Under the pieces are notes generated by a model, which did no database searches, had not been told where the DNA came from, and saw only the letters and a program-made list of their open reading frames with translations. The position numbers were made by a program, and so were the translations under genes. A stretch of 64,000 nt of DNA from Euborellia annulipes (lineage: Eukaryota > Arthropoda > Insecta > Dermaptera > Anisolabididae), in the NCBI GenBank assembly GCA_023213315.1, contig JAKCPI010005372.1:100618-164617 (forward strand). Direction: 5' to 3'. Below, in pieces: positions 1 to 10,588 of this stretch. Within the stretch, counting starts at the first letter, position 1. Each line of letters begins with the position of its first letter.

Positions 1-38
1 GTGTAATATATAGAGAGAAAGTATTGCATTCAAAAATT
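1..38 (-). repeat. HpR tail fragment
   Basis: The window opens in the tail of an HpR copy on the minus strand. AATATATAGAGAGAAAGTAT is the end seen in most other copies. The body is missing, because only about 38 bases match before unrelated AT-rich sequence begins. Confidence 0.6.
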
Positions 39-40
39 AG

Positions 41-590
41 TTGTCCAGATTTTTATTTTATAAATTCTCATTTAAATAAAGAGGAAATGTGTTTTTCATA
101 CTTGTTTAAAATGATGTCACTAATCATTAATTCATTTCATATAACCGCTCGTGTATTTACATTTTTTTTAAACTCTACCCAACAAACTATTCATGATTTT
201 TTTTTTAATCATTGTAATCGATTTTCCCTTCTATTATGATCACATTCTATAATGTTAATAGAAATGATATTTTATTTTAAAAACTTTTCTAAATAAAAAA
301 AAAAAATAAAAATAATGCTACACAATTCATCAGCAATAAAATAAATATCAGGTGAATGTTACATGACGGAAAGTAATTTGATCGTTTCATTTCATTATGA
401 ATCATATTCATAAAAACGACCTGTCGAGAGGCCTCTGGGAAATTTTTGTTTCGTATCGAAAAATAGCCGATTATTTTTTATACATTAAAATGGAAAGTTA
501 TAACCGTCGATTATAGCATTACAGTCCGGAATTATTGTAGTTATTATAATCACATTAATTAAAATTTTTTTGTGATTTTATTTCAGCATA
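41..590. other. AT-rich spacer
   Basis: AT-rich sequence with A and T runs. I see no coding, RNA or repeat signature in it. Confidence 0.5.
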
Positions 591-595
591 ATGTA

Positions 596-1086
596 CAGTC
601 GACTCCAAGAGTGTCTGATGTGATCGAGAGTGGAGCATTGAGCTTAGGCAACCAAAATGATTAGCCGTAGGCCGTCTTGTTTTAAAAGTAGCTTTACCCC
701 TTCAGTTTCATAAAAAAAATTATTAATTTTTTTTTTTTTTTTTTTTAAACATTCACACTTTTTTCTCATTCACACTCACACTCGCCACACATTCACACAG
801 TCTTTTCGGCAACTGAGGCCATTTAAGACTTTTAGACGATAACCCTTGTAAGTAATATATATATTTGGGGGTCCAGGCATTTCTATATAAGCCATCTGGT
901 ATCCAAATGGCTTAAATAAAATCATCGGACTGCCTGGGTCCGAACCCGCGACGTTTGGTATAGGAGGTAGGCACTCTACCTACTACGCCAAACTCGGGGG
1001 CTTTTATTAATTTTAAAAATGTTGATTTTTGTTGACTAAACTGAAGGTTCCACTCTCGAACGCATGAGGCATTGTGGCGTCGACTG
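596..1086. mobile_element. Mariner-type MITE split by a SINE
   Basis: Imperfect terminal inverted repeats of about 48 bp begin CAGTCGACTCC on the left and end GGCGTCGACTG on the right. TA dinucleotides flank both ends (594-595 and 1087-1088), as expected for Tc1/mariner-mobilised MITEs. A shared subterminal block CGAGAGTGGA confirms the inverted pairing. A SINE occupies 731-1004, so the MITE itself is only about 200 bp. Confidence 0.7.
731..1004 (-). mobile_element. tRNA-derived SINE (family 1)
   Basis: On the minus strand the head contains an A-box-like TTGGCGTAGTAGG and a B-box GGGTTCGGACCC, as in a tRNA-derived pol III promoter. The body ends in a CA-rich stretch and a long A tail (T run at 731-746 on the plus strand). 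A 10-bp direct repeat TATTAATTTT flanks it at 721-730 and 1005-1014, the mark of LINE-assisted retroposition. It sits inside the MITE at 596-1086 and is therefore younger than it. Confidence 0.85.
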
Positions 1087-1088
1087 TA

Positions 1089-1480
1089 TAGTGAATGGTA
1101 ATTTCAAAATACCACCATGTGATTTTTCATTACTTTTATATAAGTAATATTTATTGAAATTTTATTCTACCTTTAAAAACAAAAGTTTCCATTTAAAATT
1201 TTTAATATTAAAAAAAAAAAATCACTTGAGAAAACGCATACGGTTACTTTAATATTACTCCTCACTTAGGTTTTTATCTAGATAAGTAAAATAGCTTGAA
1301 AGAAATTTTATATTTATTCTTTCAATCTTTTTGAATACGCGACCCCCTTGGTCCATAGAGATACAAAAAAGTTAGTAAATTAAAAGACTTTTACAATAGT
1401 ATATACTGGAAGTTCTATTGAAGATTATTCGGAAAATAATTGAATAAAGATCATGTTATTATTTTGTTGAAAATTTTTTC
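1089..1480. other. AT-rich spacer
   Basis: AT-rich sequence between two MITEs, with no recognisable feature. Confidence 0.5.
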
Positions 1481-1777
1481 ATTGTGACCACCAGTCAGAG
1501 CTAACTCCCTGGTTTCGGCCACTGAAGCCCATCGCTGTGAACAAATTTCAATATCACAAGGATTGTTAGAGTGGAACAATAGTATCAACATTTTTTACAT
1601 TTTTCTTTTATTTTCCATGTAAAAGAAAAAATGTAATAAAAAAAAAAACGTAAAAAATTTTGATATTATTGTTCCACTCTGAGAAACCTGATGATATTGA
1701 AATTTGTTCACATGCCTGACGATGGCCCTCCGTGGCCGAAACCAGGGAGTTAGCGCTGACAATAATCACTTCACAAT
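1481..1777. mobile_element. Foldback MITE with ~130-bp arms
   Basis: The two halves are imperfect reverse complements over about 130 bp each. Matching blocks are GCTAACTCCCTGGTTTCGGC against its complement near 1735-1755, and AGTGGAACAATA against TATTGTTCCACTC. Ends are ATTGTGA and TCACAAT. There is no coding capacity. It abuts the HpR copy that starts near 1783. Confidence 0.75.
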
Positions 1778-1782
1778 AAAAT

Positions 1783-2216
1783 CTTTGCTTATATACTTTT
1801 TCAGTTTTTTTTTCCGATATTTTCAAAATTCACTCTAACGATTTTGATTAAAATTCAAAAATCAATTATTTTTTAGATGCTCTTTAAAATGTATATTCTC
1901 ATTTTGCCCTTGAAATCTTTTGAAGAACACTCTTGTACTTCATAAGAAAGATAGGAGAAATGGTTTCCATGTTAACAAAATATAAATAATAACCCGTTTT
2001 TTTTTAACACTCACTTTTTTTCCCATTCACATTCCAACACAGATCCACACACTCTTTATGGCACAATAAGACTTTAAACCGTTATTAATTAATATATCTA
2101 TTAGGGGTCCAGGCCAATGTTTATAAAATTTACATCTTGAATTCTGATATATCGGCGGAAACTAAACATATGTCGACACAAAAAATCTGGTGCGATCAGT
2201 CACGCCAGATTTTTAG
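1783..2216 (-). repeat. HpR copy, internally interrupted
   Basis: A minus-strand HpR body (TAGATGCTCTTTAAAATGTA at about 1875) runs to a reduced head hairpin at about 2184-2216. A SINE fragment at 1996-2121 breaks it. The tail is missing. Confidence 0.75.
1996..2121 (-). mobile_element. SINE family 1, truncated
   Basis: Matches the CA-rich and tail part of the SINE at 731-1004 (AACACTCAC, TCCCATTCAC, then GGGGTCCAGGC). The tRNA-like head is absent, as in a 5'-truncated retroposition product. It lies inside an HpR copy. Confidence 0.65.
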
Positions 2217-3508
2217 GTATTAATTTTTAAAATTTTATATTAAAAATAACATTTTTTTTTCTCAAATCAATTACCCCATTTACGTCCCCTTACATTATAA
2301 CTTTAATTAATTTTACCTACTTATAATGTTTCAACTAGAACCAGTTGCCGTTTAAATTTAATTAATCAAATATCTAATTTTCTTTTATACTGATACAACT
2401 ATTAATAGAACAAAACACTGAGATCAAATAGAACAGAGAACAAAATTAACAATTTTTTTTTTAAATTCTAAATATCTATTGAGATATTTTTTAGATGTGA
2501 TGATCGGTTATATACTATTAAGAATAGTTTGTTTGATTTAGAGCTCTATCTCTGTTACTTTGCTGGCGAATTATTTAGCGTGTTATCGACGCAACATCAG
2601 GTCAGCGTTAAAAAAAACTACTTCAGAAAACTTGAATGTTAATTTAAATGATGTATTGATAACCTTTTTAAAAAATTAAAAACGCCAACCTAATCGATCG
2701 CCAATAGAATAAAAAATACTTGTTTTTTAAATTTCCTACTTAAAATGGTTATTTTATATTTACCAATTAACGTTTCTTTCAGTCAATATATAACACATTA
2801 ACTAAAGGAAATAATAAAATAGTGATTTAGTGAAACATAAGGAAGGCTTGCATTGGCTGTTTGGATTTGGGCTTTGTTTGCCACGTGAATCGTAATTCGC
2901 ATCTCATTTGTCATGATATTCGCCGGTGTCAGGGACCTTTATGTGGGACATTTGTCAAATGGACTTGTCCCATTTGGCACCGGCTTCCCAACTGATTAGT
3001 TGCTCTCCAATAACCAATTTTTAATGCCTGTTATTATAATTTAAAAAATTGTTGAGACCGGCCCTCAGGGAAAAATTAAATATAATGTTTATTTCCTATT
3101 TAATAATAGCTTTGTCACTAAATTGTATTGATAAAAAAAAATATTTTTTAATCAGAGGTAAATTTTTTTCTTGACTTAATGGTCTCTGATACTTGTGATA
3201 TATTAATTAAATTAATACAAAGGGTTCTAAATGATCTCAGGAGCCTAAAAACTTTAAAAAATGGGTTTTTATTACTTGATAACGTTTAAAGAAACTGTTT
3301 ATTCATAGCCTAGTTAAAAAATTTGGCTTTTTCATGTGCCGGTTGCTTCACTTCTACTCAACTAGCAAACTTATCCGACCGATAGCAAATCAACGATATA
3401 GTAAACAAAAACATACTTAAAGTAAATTAGTTTTTTCACATATAATTAGCAATCTAAGGTGTAAGGAAATTTTGTATCACAATATGTTTAATTTTAACAT
3501 ATGTTCAA
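2217..3508. other. AT-rich spacer with hAT remnant and a stem-loop
   Basis: Bases 2217-2290 resemble the interior of the hAT element at 51623-51869 (TATTAATTTTTAAAATTTTA, then TTTCTCAAATC). A GC-richer stem-loop lies at 2922-2984, where GCCGGTG pairs with CACCGGC and GGGAC with GTCCC. Nothing else is recognisable. Confidence 0.45.
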
Positions 3509-3733
3509 TAGGGCTGTGCAAAATAATCGATTACCGATTATTAAAAAAATATAATCGATTATTTACCATAATCGATTATGAAAAAGACCCAATTATTTCC
3601 CGATTAAAAAAAGAACATTTACTAAAAAAAAGTAGAATGAAATGGATTTAACCGATTATGGAAATATAATCTATTATTTACTATAATCGATTAACCGGAA
3701 TAATCGATTTTTTTCTATAAGTGAACACCTCTA
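3509..3733. mobile_element. hAT-type MITE with TAATCGATTA repeats
   Basis: Termini TAGGGCTGTGCA and (inverted) TAGAGGTGTTCA are flanked by an 8-bp duplication, ATGTTCAA at 3501-3508 and ATGTTCAG at 3734-3741. Subterminal repeats of TAATCGATTA occur at both ends, a layout typical of transposase-binding arrays in hAT elements. It is non-coding. Confidence 0.75.
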
Positions 3734-3804
3734 ATGTTCAGTATACACCAAAATAATTCGGTGGGTCAATTAGAAAAAGCAAAAGGTACTTGGTAGGCCT
3801 ATAT

Positions 3805-4692
3805 CAGTCGTTCCCAACCCGGGGGCGATCGCCCCAAAGTGGGGGATTTGGGTTATCAGGGGGGCAATAAATAAGTAGCGAGCGATTGGGGGGCGATGAG
3901 TATTCAAAGAGGGAAAAAAAATTATTAGATAAAATTTAAAAGAACAAAAATCAAAGAGAAAAATCTCCTATTAAGAGGATGGCATGAATAGAAGAGGACA
4001 AAAAATTATCATAAAAAAGGAATAGTCTGAAGATAATTCCAATCTAGAATCGAGTCACTATTTCTGCAGCTGTTGTATTTATTCACTTTGAAAAGAAAAC
4101 GTTATCTGAGGAACTTGATTTATTTTTAACTTTGAAATAAAGTACTTTTTTGTTAAAAATTTTAAATCATGTTTTGTAAATACTGATGAAGATCACAGAA
4201 TCTATGAATTTGATTAAATTTGAACCATACAAATTTGTGTATGTACAGTAAGGGACAACATTAAGCTCCACCCATGCGTTTTCTACTTATGATTATTTCA
4301 TTGTTTTTATAAAAGAAAATAAAAATCTTTATTGGAAATTTTCTAGGTTTGAACCATGAAAGTTTTCATTTAAAAATATATAATATTTTTTTTAAAACAA
4401 ATGAAATAATCACAAGTAGAAAACGCATGGGTGGGACTTAATATTGTCCCTCTCTGTACAACAGGTATATTTCTGTAAAATTGATAAATTGATACTAGAG
4501 CTAAGAGTGAACGGATAAAACTGCTTTGGTTGTTTTTATATACGGTAATAAAATTGTTTAAAATAATACAACTGCTTCATTATTTACACTTTAAATTAAA
4601 ATTAGGCAAACAATGAAAATGAAAAGAGGGCGATAGGTGTTAGTCAACCTTCAGAAAGGTGGCGATAGGCAACAAAAGGTTGGGAACCACCG
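3805..4692. mobile_element. hAT element, CAGNGGTTCCCAACC type
   Basis: The left end CAGTCGTTCCCAACC and right end GGTTGGGAACCACCG form a hAT-like terminal inverted repeat. Flanks GCCTATAT and GCCTAACA look like a decayed 8-bp duplication. Subterminal GGGCGAT repeats occur at both ends. There is no open frame. It contains a mariner-type MITE at 4246-4456. Confidence 0.7.
4246..4456. mobile_element. Mariner-type MITE, 58-bp inverted ends
   Basis: A 211-bp palindromic element flanked by TA. Ends are CAGTAAGGGACAACATTAAG and, inverted, CAGAGAGGGACAATATTAAG. The pairing continues through AACGCATGGGTGG and TGAAATAAT. Close relatives in this window are at 54154-54366 and 17278-18267, with an end fragment at 52375-52417. 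Confidence 0.85.
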
Positions 4693-4744
4693 GCCTAACA
4701 TATATCAACAAGAAACGATTCCTACTGTAACAGTACGCCTAATA

Positions 4745-5392
4745 TAAAAAATCTGGTGCGACTGGTCGCACAGCACACAATTTTCTCTTACCTAAGGTAA
4801 TCGAAACTTGTGTTCTGTGCTTGTTACACCAGATTTTTTTGTGTCGACATATATTTAGCTTCCGACAGTTCGGTACATTCGGATTTAAAGATGTAAAATT
4901 TATAAGTATGGAAAGATATTTACATTTTGTTACCATGACGACCATTTCTAGTATCTTTCTATGAAATACAAGAGTAAAGTGGTCTTCAGAAGATTTCAAT
5001 GACAAAATGAGAATATACATTTCAAAGAGCATCTAAAAAATAATTGGTTTATGAATTTTAATCAAAATCGTTGAAGTTAATTTTGAAAAAATCGAAAAAC
5101 TACATCAGTAAAGTACTAGAACTTTTTGGCTGATTTTGATTAAAAGCTTATTTTCACGCCTCAGGTGGGTGCCTAACTTAAATATAAAATTTCAACCTCC
5201 TAGCTCAATTCCTTTATGCTTAAAATTGAACCTAGGCAGACAGACCATGTCGCGAAAACCACTTTTTTGGATTCAGGGGACCTCAAAACGTGTATATCCA
5301 TCAAAATCTCGACATCGAATTTTTGACATGAATCCAATACTTTCTCTTCCTCTCTATATATATTACATATATACATAGGTAAGAGAAAATAA
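4745..5392 (+). repeat. HpR, full-length short form
   Basis: Complete order of HpR blocks: head hairpin at about 4748-4836 (ATCTGGTGCGACTGGTCGCA pairing with TGTTACACCAGAT), GTGTCGACATATATTTAG, an X-box-like GTTACCATGACGACC, the CAGACAGACC stretch, ATGTCGCGAAAACCAC, and the tail hairpin ending GGTAAGAGAAAAT. There is no coding capacity beyond short chance frames. Confidence 0.85.
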
Positions 5393-5741
5393 AAGGATGA
5401 AAAGTGATTTGATTTTTATTTCCCCTATTTAAACCAATGAAGGAAAATTTTTAATTGAAAATATAAACTTTTAATTAATTAATAGACCAACATGCATTTC
5501 CAAGAAAGTGTAAATTATTTTAACTTTTAATGGAATAATTCGTTTGAGTTTTAAAGCGTTTTCGTAATTTGTTTTTGTTTTTTTTTTCCTATCAATCGTA
5601 TAAGACCCTATTAGTTGTAATAGATTGTTTTGCAGTCTTATTCCCTATAAGGCTGTTTAGAAAGTAGCTGGTATAAACTTTTAATTAAGTAACAATTTCC
5701 AAGAAGCTATAAATTACAGTATGTGGAATCTGTATTTTTCT
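5393..5741. other. AT-rich spacer
   Basis: AT-rich sequence with no feature I can support. Confidence 0.5.
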
Positions 5742-5878
5742 TTAAACAATAAAATATCTACAAGCATTAAAGCAGTGAAACGGAAACTCGAAGACAAATT
5801 TATCAAGATGTCGTGGAGACAGACATAAGGGAGGAGGTTTTGAGGGAGCACCACGTCCGAATTGGGAAAACCGTCGTC

Positions 5879-6154
5879 TCAGGACAGGTCTGAGATACGG
5901 TCTGAATCTATCACTTTGTGCTTGGGACTGGAATGTTTTATAGACTGCGGTTGAGATCCATCTCCCTTCGGCCCGATTGCTTTGCAATGCCCATTTATAC
6001 TACACATACCCACCGACCACGAGCACCACTCCGGTGCAGACAAAGTGTTTATCCGGCAAATACTTAGTTTCACTTGTCGAGATTTATCAAACACTAAAAC
6101 AGTGTTGTAGTTTGGGTTGTCGCGAACGACGGTCGACACCCCTTCGTCTCCCAT
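5879..6154 (-). CDS. Hypothetical 91-aa frame in a GC-rich islet
   Basis: A distinctly GC-richer block (about 5740-6225) stands out from the AT-rich surroundings and matches none of the repeats seen here. On the minus strand a 91-residue frame starts with a good context (ACAAATGGG). It is preceded about 25-30 bp upstream by TATAAAT. I recognise no domain; the residues W-C-S-W and two further Cys lie mid-protein. A second minus frame of 81 aa (5987-5742) overlaps it in another phase, so the true reading could be spliced or the block could be a retrocopy or exon. Function unknown; low confidence that it is a gene. Confidence 0.25.
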   Translation of the reverse strand: MGDEGVSTVVRDNPNYNTVLVFDKSRQVKLSICRINTLSAPEWCSWSVGMCSINGHCKAIGPKGDGSQPQSIKHSSPKHKVIDSDRISDLS

Positions 6155-6229
6155 TTGTCTCTCTAACTTCGGTTAATTTATACAAACAATATGACACACA
6201 AGGCTCATATATGTGCACGGATTAAAAAA

Positions 6230-6659
6230 AAAAAAATATGTTGACGGGTTCTTTTTCAAAGATAAATTAGATAATTTGATTTTCATTCTTTTTTTTTTTA
6301 ACTTTGTTTAATCATTTTATATGTATGATGAATAACTATTTTATTTTTAATCTAGATCAAAGATCTCTTTTATATTTGAATAATCCTTTGTCGATCTTTA
6401 AATGAAGAATTCATTTAATTTAATATACTAATAGAATAAAAAAAATAAACATGAAAGAATAAAATTCCTATTCATTTGCAGTAAATTTTAATATAGTAGA
6501 TAGAGGAGAATGGATATGTAGCCGGAGATGAAAAATAAAAATAAGAATTTTTTATTTTTCATCCCTGGCTGTATTCTACTTTTTCCAAAATTCATCCAGT
6601 CATGGATATCTATCTTATATTAACCTATTGTGAATTGATATTTTGAATTTTATCAAAGT
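6230..6659. other. AT-rich spacer with a small palindrome
   Basis: Around 6513-6583, GCCGGAGATGAAAAATAAAA is mirrored by TTTTATTTTTCATCCCTGGC, which would form a foldback of about 25 bp per arm. The rest is featureless. Confidence 0.45.
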
Positions 6660-7490
6660 AATCTGGAGAGCTTGATCGCACTTAACCATCGGTAATTGTA
6701 AGTTGTGTTCTGTGTTTATCACACCAGATTTTTTTGTGATGACATATGGACGGTGTTATGCATAAAGGAACCAAGCGCCACTATAAATTAAATTGAATTA
6801 ACACCGCCATCTTGTAGGGAAAAAGAAGATCTACCTCTTTATCACAACATTATTACTCTGTGCACTTTTATTGTATAAATCAAGAAAAAAAAGTAATTGC
6901 AATTGGGTTTGTTTTCAAGTGTGCAAATGAAATGCCCTTTATTTCAGATTTAGGTTAATGCCGCTTGGTTCCTTTATGAATAACATCGTCCGTATCGTAT
7001 ATTAGAATTCAAGATTTAAATTTATAAACATTGAAAAATATATTTATATTTTGTATCATGGCCTCATATGTTTCCTATGAAGTAGAATTAAGTGTGCTTC
7101 AACAATTTTGAGGGCAAAATGAGAATATACATTTTAAAGAGGATCTAAAAAATAATTGATTTATGAACTTTAAACTATATCTTTAGAGTGAATTTTGAAA
7201 AAATCGAAAAAAAAAAAACTGAAAAAGTACATAAGTACTAGAACTTTTTGGCCGATTTTGTTTAAAAGCTTCGTGTCACGTGCCAAGAGGGTACCTAAAT
7301 TAAATGTCAAATTTGAGCGCTTGAGTTCTTGATATATTTTGTTCACAGGCACACAGAGAGACAGGCAGGACACACTTTTTTGGACACAATGGACCTCAAA
7401 ATGTGTATTTCCATCAATAACTCGATAACAAATTTTTGACATTAATCCAAAACTTTCTCTAAATATACATATATAGGTAAAAGAAGTAAA
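6660..7490 (+). repeat. HpR copy split by a MITE
   Basis: A degraded head hairpin (right arm TATCACACCAGATTT at about 6716) leads into GTGATGACATAT. A 245-bp MITE follows, then the body resumes with ATTAGAATTCAAGAT and reaches the tail near 7490 (TATATAGGTAAAAGAAGTAAAA). The CAGACAGACC block is altered to CAGAGAGACAGGCAGG. Confidence 0.8.
6748..6992. mobile_element. MITE, GGACGGTGTTATGC ends
   Basis: Inverted ends of about 30 bp: GGACGGTGTTATGCATAAAG on the left and, inverted, GGACGATGTTATTCATAAAG on the right. TAT borders both sides, so the duplication is TA or TAT. It interrupts an HpR copy exactly between two conserved blocks. The outer bases resemble those of the MITE at 10331-10588. Confidence 0.8.
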
Positions 7491-7750
7491 AAAGAGATCA
7501 GGAACGTACTAGTACCCGAAATTCCCCAAATACGAGACCTAGCGCAATTTCATATTGGTACTGGATTTAAAATTAAAAAAAAAAATCCTTAGAGTCGTTT
7601 TCGAGAAATAGTGTGCTTAATTATAACAAAAAAAAAAAAAAACTTTTAGTACTAAAACATTTAGAAATAAATATTTTTGATTTGAAAGTCAATAAATGTG
7701 GAATTCAAAATACTTTTTGTTTATAAAATTGCCTCATTACCAAACATATG

Positions 7751-8342
7751 CAGGGCCGCAGACAGACTTGACGGACCTCGGGGCTACTTAATAATACGCC
7801 CCCCCCCCTAGTTTGGGCTTTAGTAGCCTTCAAGCCAACAATTTTTTACACAGTTGTTGAAACAATTTTTGAAACAGTTAAACAGAGCTTATAATATTTA
7901 TTTAAATAAAAAAAGTTATTTAAAAATTTGTCAAAATTCCCTAAACATAGGGTTACCATAGTGGAAAAAAATTAGAAGAAAATGATTTTTTTTAATTATA
8001 ATTTTGAGATTTTGAGCTTAAAGAGCTCTAGCTCTGTCGAGAAAAACATTTCAAGAAAATAATTTTTTTATTATAATTTTAAGGTTTAAGCTTAAAAGAC
8101 CCGGGGCCCCTTAAGAAAAAAATTTCAAGAAAATGATTTTTTTTAATTAGTTATAATTTTGAGATTTTGAGCTCAAAGGGCCCAGACCCCTCAGAAAAAA
8201 AAATTTCAAGAAAATAATTTTTTTTTATTGAAATTTTAACCATGAAAATTATTTTTTAATTAAAATTTTAAGGTTGTAGCGCAAAGGACCTGCACCCCCT
8301 CAGAGGGCACGGCCCTGTCCCACAGGGGGGTCTGAGGCCCTG
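7751..8342. mobile_element. hAT-like element carrying a minisatellite
   Basis: Termini CAGGGCCGCAGAC and GTCTGAGGCCCTG are inverted repeats of hAT type. Flanks AACATATG and CTTATATG agree at 5 of 8 positions. The inside is mainly a tandem array (7963-8300). It is non-coding. Confidence 0.65.
7963..8300. repeat. ~75-bp tandem repeat, about 4 units
   Basis: Successive units share AATTTCAAGAAAATGATTTT, then TTATAATTTTGAGATTTTGA, then a GC-rich end (GGGCCCAGACCCCTCAG). Units differ by point changes and small indels. The array lies inside the hAT-like element. Confidence 0.75.
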
Positions 8343-8349
8343 CTTATAT

Positions 8350-8642
8350 GAATACTCAAATAGAAAAAAAATTGTAGGCTTTCTCAATAAACTATTTCAA
8401 AAAAAAAAAAAAAAAAAAAAAAATCAAACAACCGACTATATTTCAAACTTTTATACTAAAGATTTTTTCTAAATTCAAAAGATTATTGACCTGGATCAGG
8501 TATGATATTCAATTTTCCTCGAATGAGAAAAAGGGAGGGAGAGAGAGAGAGAGAATGAATTTTGATATTTGAACGTTAAATGGTCTCTGAAATATCTGAT
8601 GATCATTTCAAACAAACGAGTCCAGATTATTAGCGCGAACAT
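8350..8642. other. AT-rich spacer with A and GA runs
   Basis: Contains an A run of about 25 at 8399-8423 and a short (GA)n at about 8537-8554. No other feature. Confidence 0.5.
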
Positions 8643-8852
8643 TTGCATATAAAAAAGCTATCAACAAGAATGGTGCAGTGTTTATTCACGATGGACAAAA
8701 AAACGTCAACGGGGTTATATTTTAAATCATTCAAAAGGAATATATGCGTGATTTCGAAATGTAAACCATCAATGGATAGAGTAGGAATAAAAACAAGTGA
8801 ATGTTTCAAGAAAAAGTTTAAACCTGTCAAGACCATGCGCATTAAGTGGTGA
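8643..8852 (+). CDS. Hypothetical 69-aa basic frame ahead of poly(A)
   Basis: A 69-residue, Lys- and Cys-rich frame in a GC-neutral islet, with internal Met at residues 10 and 17. A TATAAAAAAG lies at the start of the frame, so translation could begin at the second Met. An AATAAA occurs at about 8861 and a 33-A run at 8962-8994. The whole could be a processed retrocopy ending in poly(A), a SINE, or chance. No family recognised. Confidence 0.2.
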   Translation: MHIKKLSTRMVQCLFTMDKKTSTGLYFKSFKRNICVISKCKPSMDRVGIKTSECFKKKFKPVKTMRIKW

Positions 8853-8958
8853 AAAACAAATAAAAAAAGAAAAAAGTCACGTGTCATTATTTCAAGGGGG
8901 AGTGCGAGCGAAGCTTTTATGCATGTTTTTGCCGATAAGATGGCGTTGTGTCTTAAAA

Positions 8959-8961
<3 letters not shown>

Positions 8962-8994
<33 letters not shown>
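8962..8994 (+). repeat. 33-base A run
   Basis: An uninterrupted run of A. It may be the poly(A) tail of a retroposed copy whose body is the islet at about 8600-8960. No flanking duplication is clear. Confidence 0.6.
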
Positions 8995-8995
<1 letters not shown>

Positions 8996-8999
8996 ATTA

Positions 9000-10190
9000 A
9001 TACGAAAATTTGCCAAGAGATGTCAAAATGGGCTAATAATCTAATGCATTTGGATGATTTTCATTGATCTTTTAACAATAAATACTTTATAAAATGTTGT
9101 TATATATTATGTAGCATTTATAAAAGCATACACATATAAATATAGGCCAGATATAGGCTAAGAAGGGATCTGATAATATCGGCTGTTAGACTAGCCTGCC
9201 ATCTTTTGCAAGAGTGCTGAACTATTTGAAAGTTAATTTTTAAATAAATCTAGATGACTTGCTTTAAATTTTTCTTAATTAAGCTTAATATGCGATTAAA
9301 ATAATAATTTCATTTTTAAATTTAAAAAAAATTTAAAATTATTGTAACGAATTAATTTTCATAATTTTTACTTTTTTAATAAGTCATTAAAAAAAATTGT
9401 AATAATCACTTATGAATTTAATCAAAAATTCATTAAAAAAAAAACCGCATTGAAAAATTCCTTATTATAGTCTAGTTTTATTTTTTTTTAAAAGTACGTT
9501 TAGACGGCACTCCTACTCCACTTAAATACACAAGAAGATCGTCATTCCTTAATAATAATTCATTTTGTTTAAATAAATTTAAAAAAAATTAACTTGCAGA
9601 AATTTGGCGGCCGATTCTTTTTTTTTTTTTTTTTTTTGGCACGGGTAAATCAGAAAAAAAAAATTCATTTAGAATATTTCAAACTTAATTTAGGACACAT
9701 TTAAATTATTAGTTAATTAAATTTTTAATTATATCGAACAGAATTGTATGATTTTCACTCTATATAATTTATTCGAAATTTACTAAAAAAAAAAAAAAAA
9801 AAAAAAAACATTTGACGAGTAAAATTGTAATAAGATTATAATTTTATATTAAAAAAAAATATTATTGATATAAACTTCTAAATATTATGTCAGTTTCAAT
9901 AATGAATATTATATATTATTGAATTTTCTATTCGTGTCATATAATGAATATTGAAATGGCGTTTTATTTTCACAAGGTGAACGGAATTATTACTAATATT
10001 TTTTTAATCCACTATTAAATAGTATACTACTAAAAATAATATAGAATATGAAAGTAAAATTGATAATAAATAAAATCATCTTGAGTGAAGAAATGTTGAA
10101 TTATTAAATATCGATGTGACCTTTTTTTATCTCTTTTGTCTTTTCATATGACAGAATTTTTTTTCATATTTAACAAATGTTTATTTGTTG
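9000..10190. other. AT-rich spacer with long homopolymers
   Basis: Very AT-rich, with a T run at about 9618-9639 and an A run at about 9785-9808. I see no gene or repeat boundary. Confidence 0.5.
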
Positions 10191-10194
10191 GTGG

Positions 10195-10275
10195 GCCAAA
10201 CGTCACATGGCTCCCGGAAATCGAACCCAGGATCTCCAGCCTTTCCGGGACATTCTGCGTTCGATCACAGGGTGT
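10195..10275 (-). repeat. tRNA-like segment, probable SINE remnant
   Basis: The minus strand has CCTGGGTTCGATTTCCGGG, which matches a B-box and folds as a T arm. The A-box region is not convincing and no tail was found. A decayed SINE head or tRNA pseudogene is likelier than a working tRNA gene. Confidence 0.35.
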
Positions 10276-10330
10276 AATGAAGCGTTTGACCCTCAACAAA
10301 ATAACACATTTTATAATCGAGGTATTAATC

Positions 10331-10588
10331 GGACCCTGTTATGCAATAGTGTGTCAAGCGCCAAAAAAATTAAATATGGAGTTAATCACGGAATATTGTT
10401 TCAAATGCTATATAATTAATAGTATTTTTTATGAAATATGTCCTAAAAAAATGTATATTTAATGTTACTTGGACAATTGACAAAAAAAAAAAAAATTCTA
10501 TATAATCCAATGTAAACAAAAAACTTTAATGTGAATTTTCCCAAAACTCGGTAGCTGGCGCTTGACACACTAATGCGTAGCAAGGTCC
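10331..10588. mobile_element. MITE, GTGTGTCAAGCGCCA ends
   Basis: Terminal repeats of about 33 bp: GGACCCTGTTATGCAATAGT on the left and, inverted, GGACCTTGCTACGCATTAGT on the right, both running into GTGTCAAGCGCCA. The 258-bp interior is AT-rich. Relatives: 30309-31672 (split) and an end fragment at 19614-19647. Confidence 0.8.

Noticed and set aside
731..1004. A true tRNA gene
   Set aside because: A- and B-boxes are present, but acceptor and anticodon stems do not pair and a SINE body, A tail and target duplication follow.
8630..9016. 128-codon minus-strand frame with a poly-Phe run
   Set aside because: The Phe run is the complement of the 33-A run; the frame is a by-product of low complexity.
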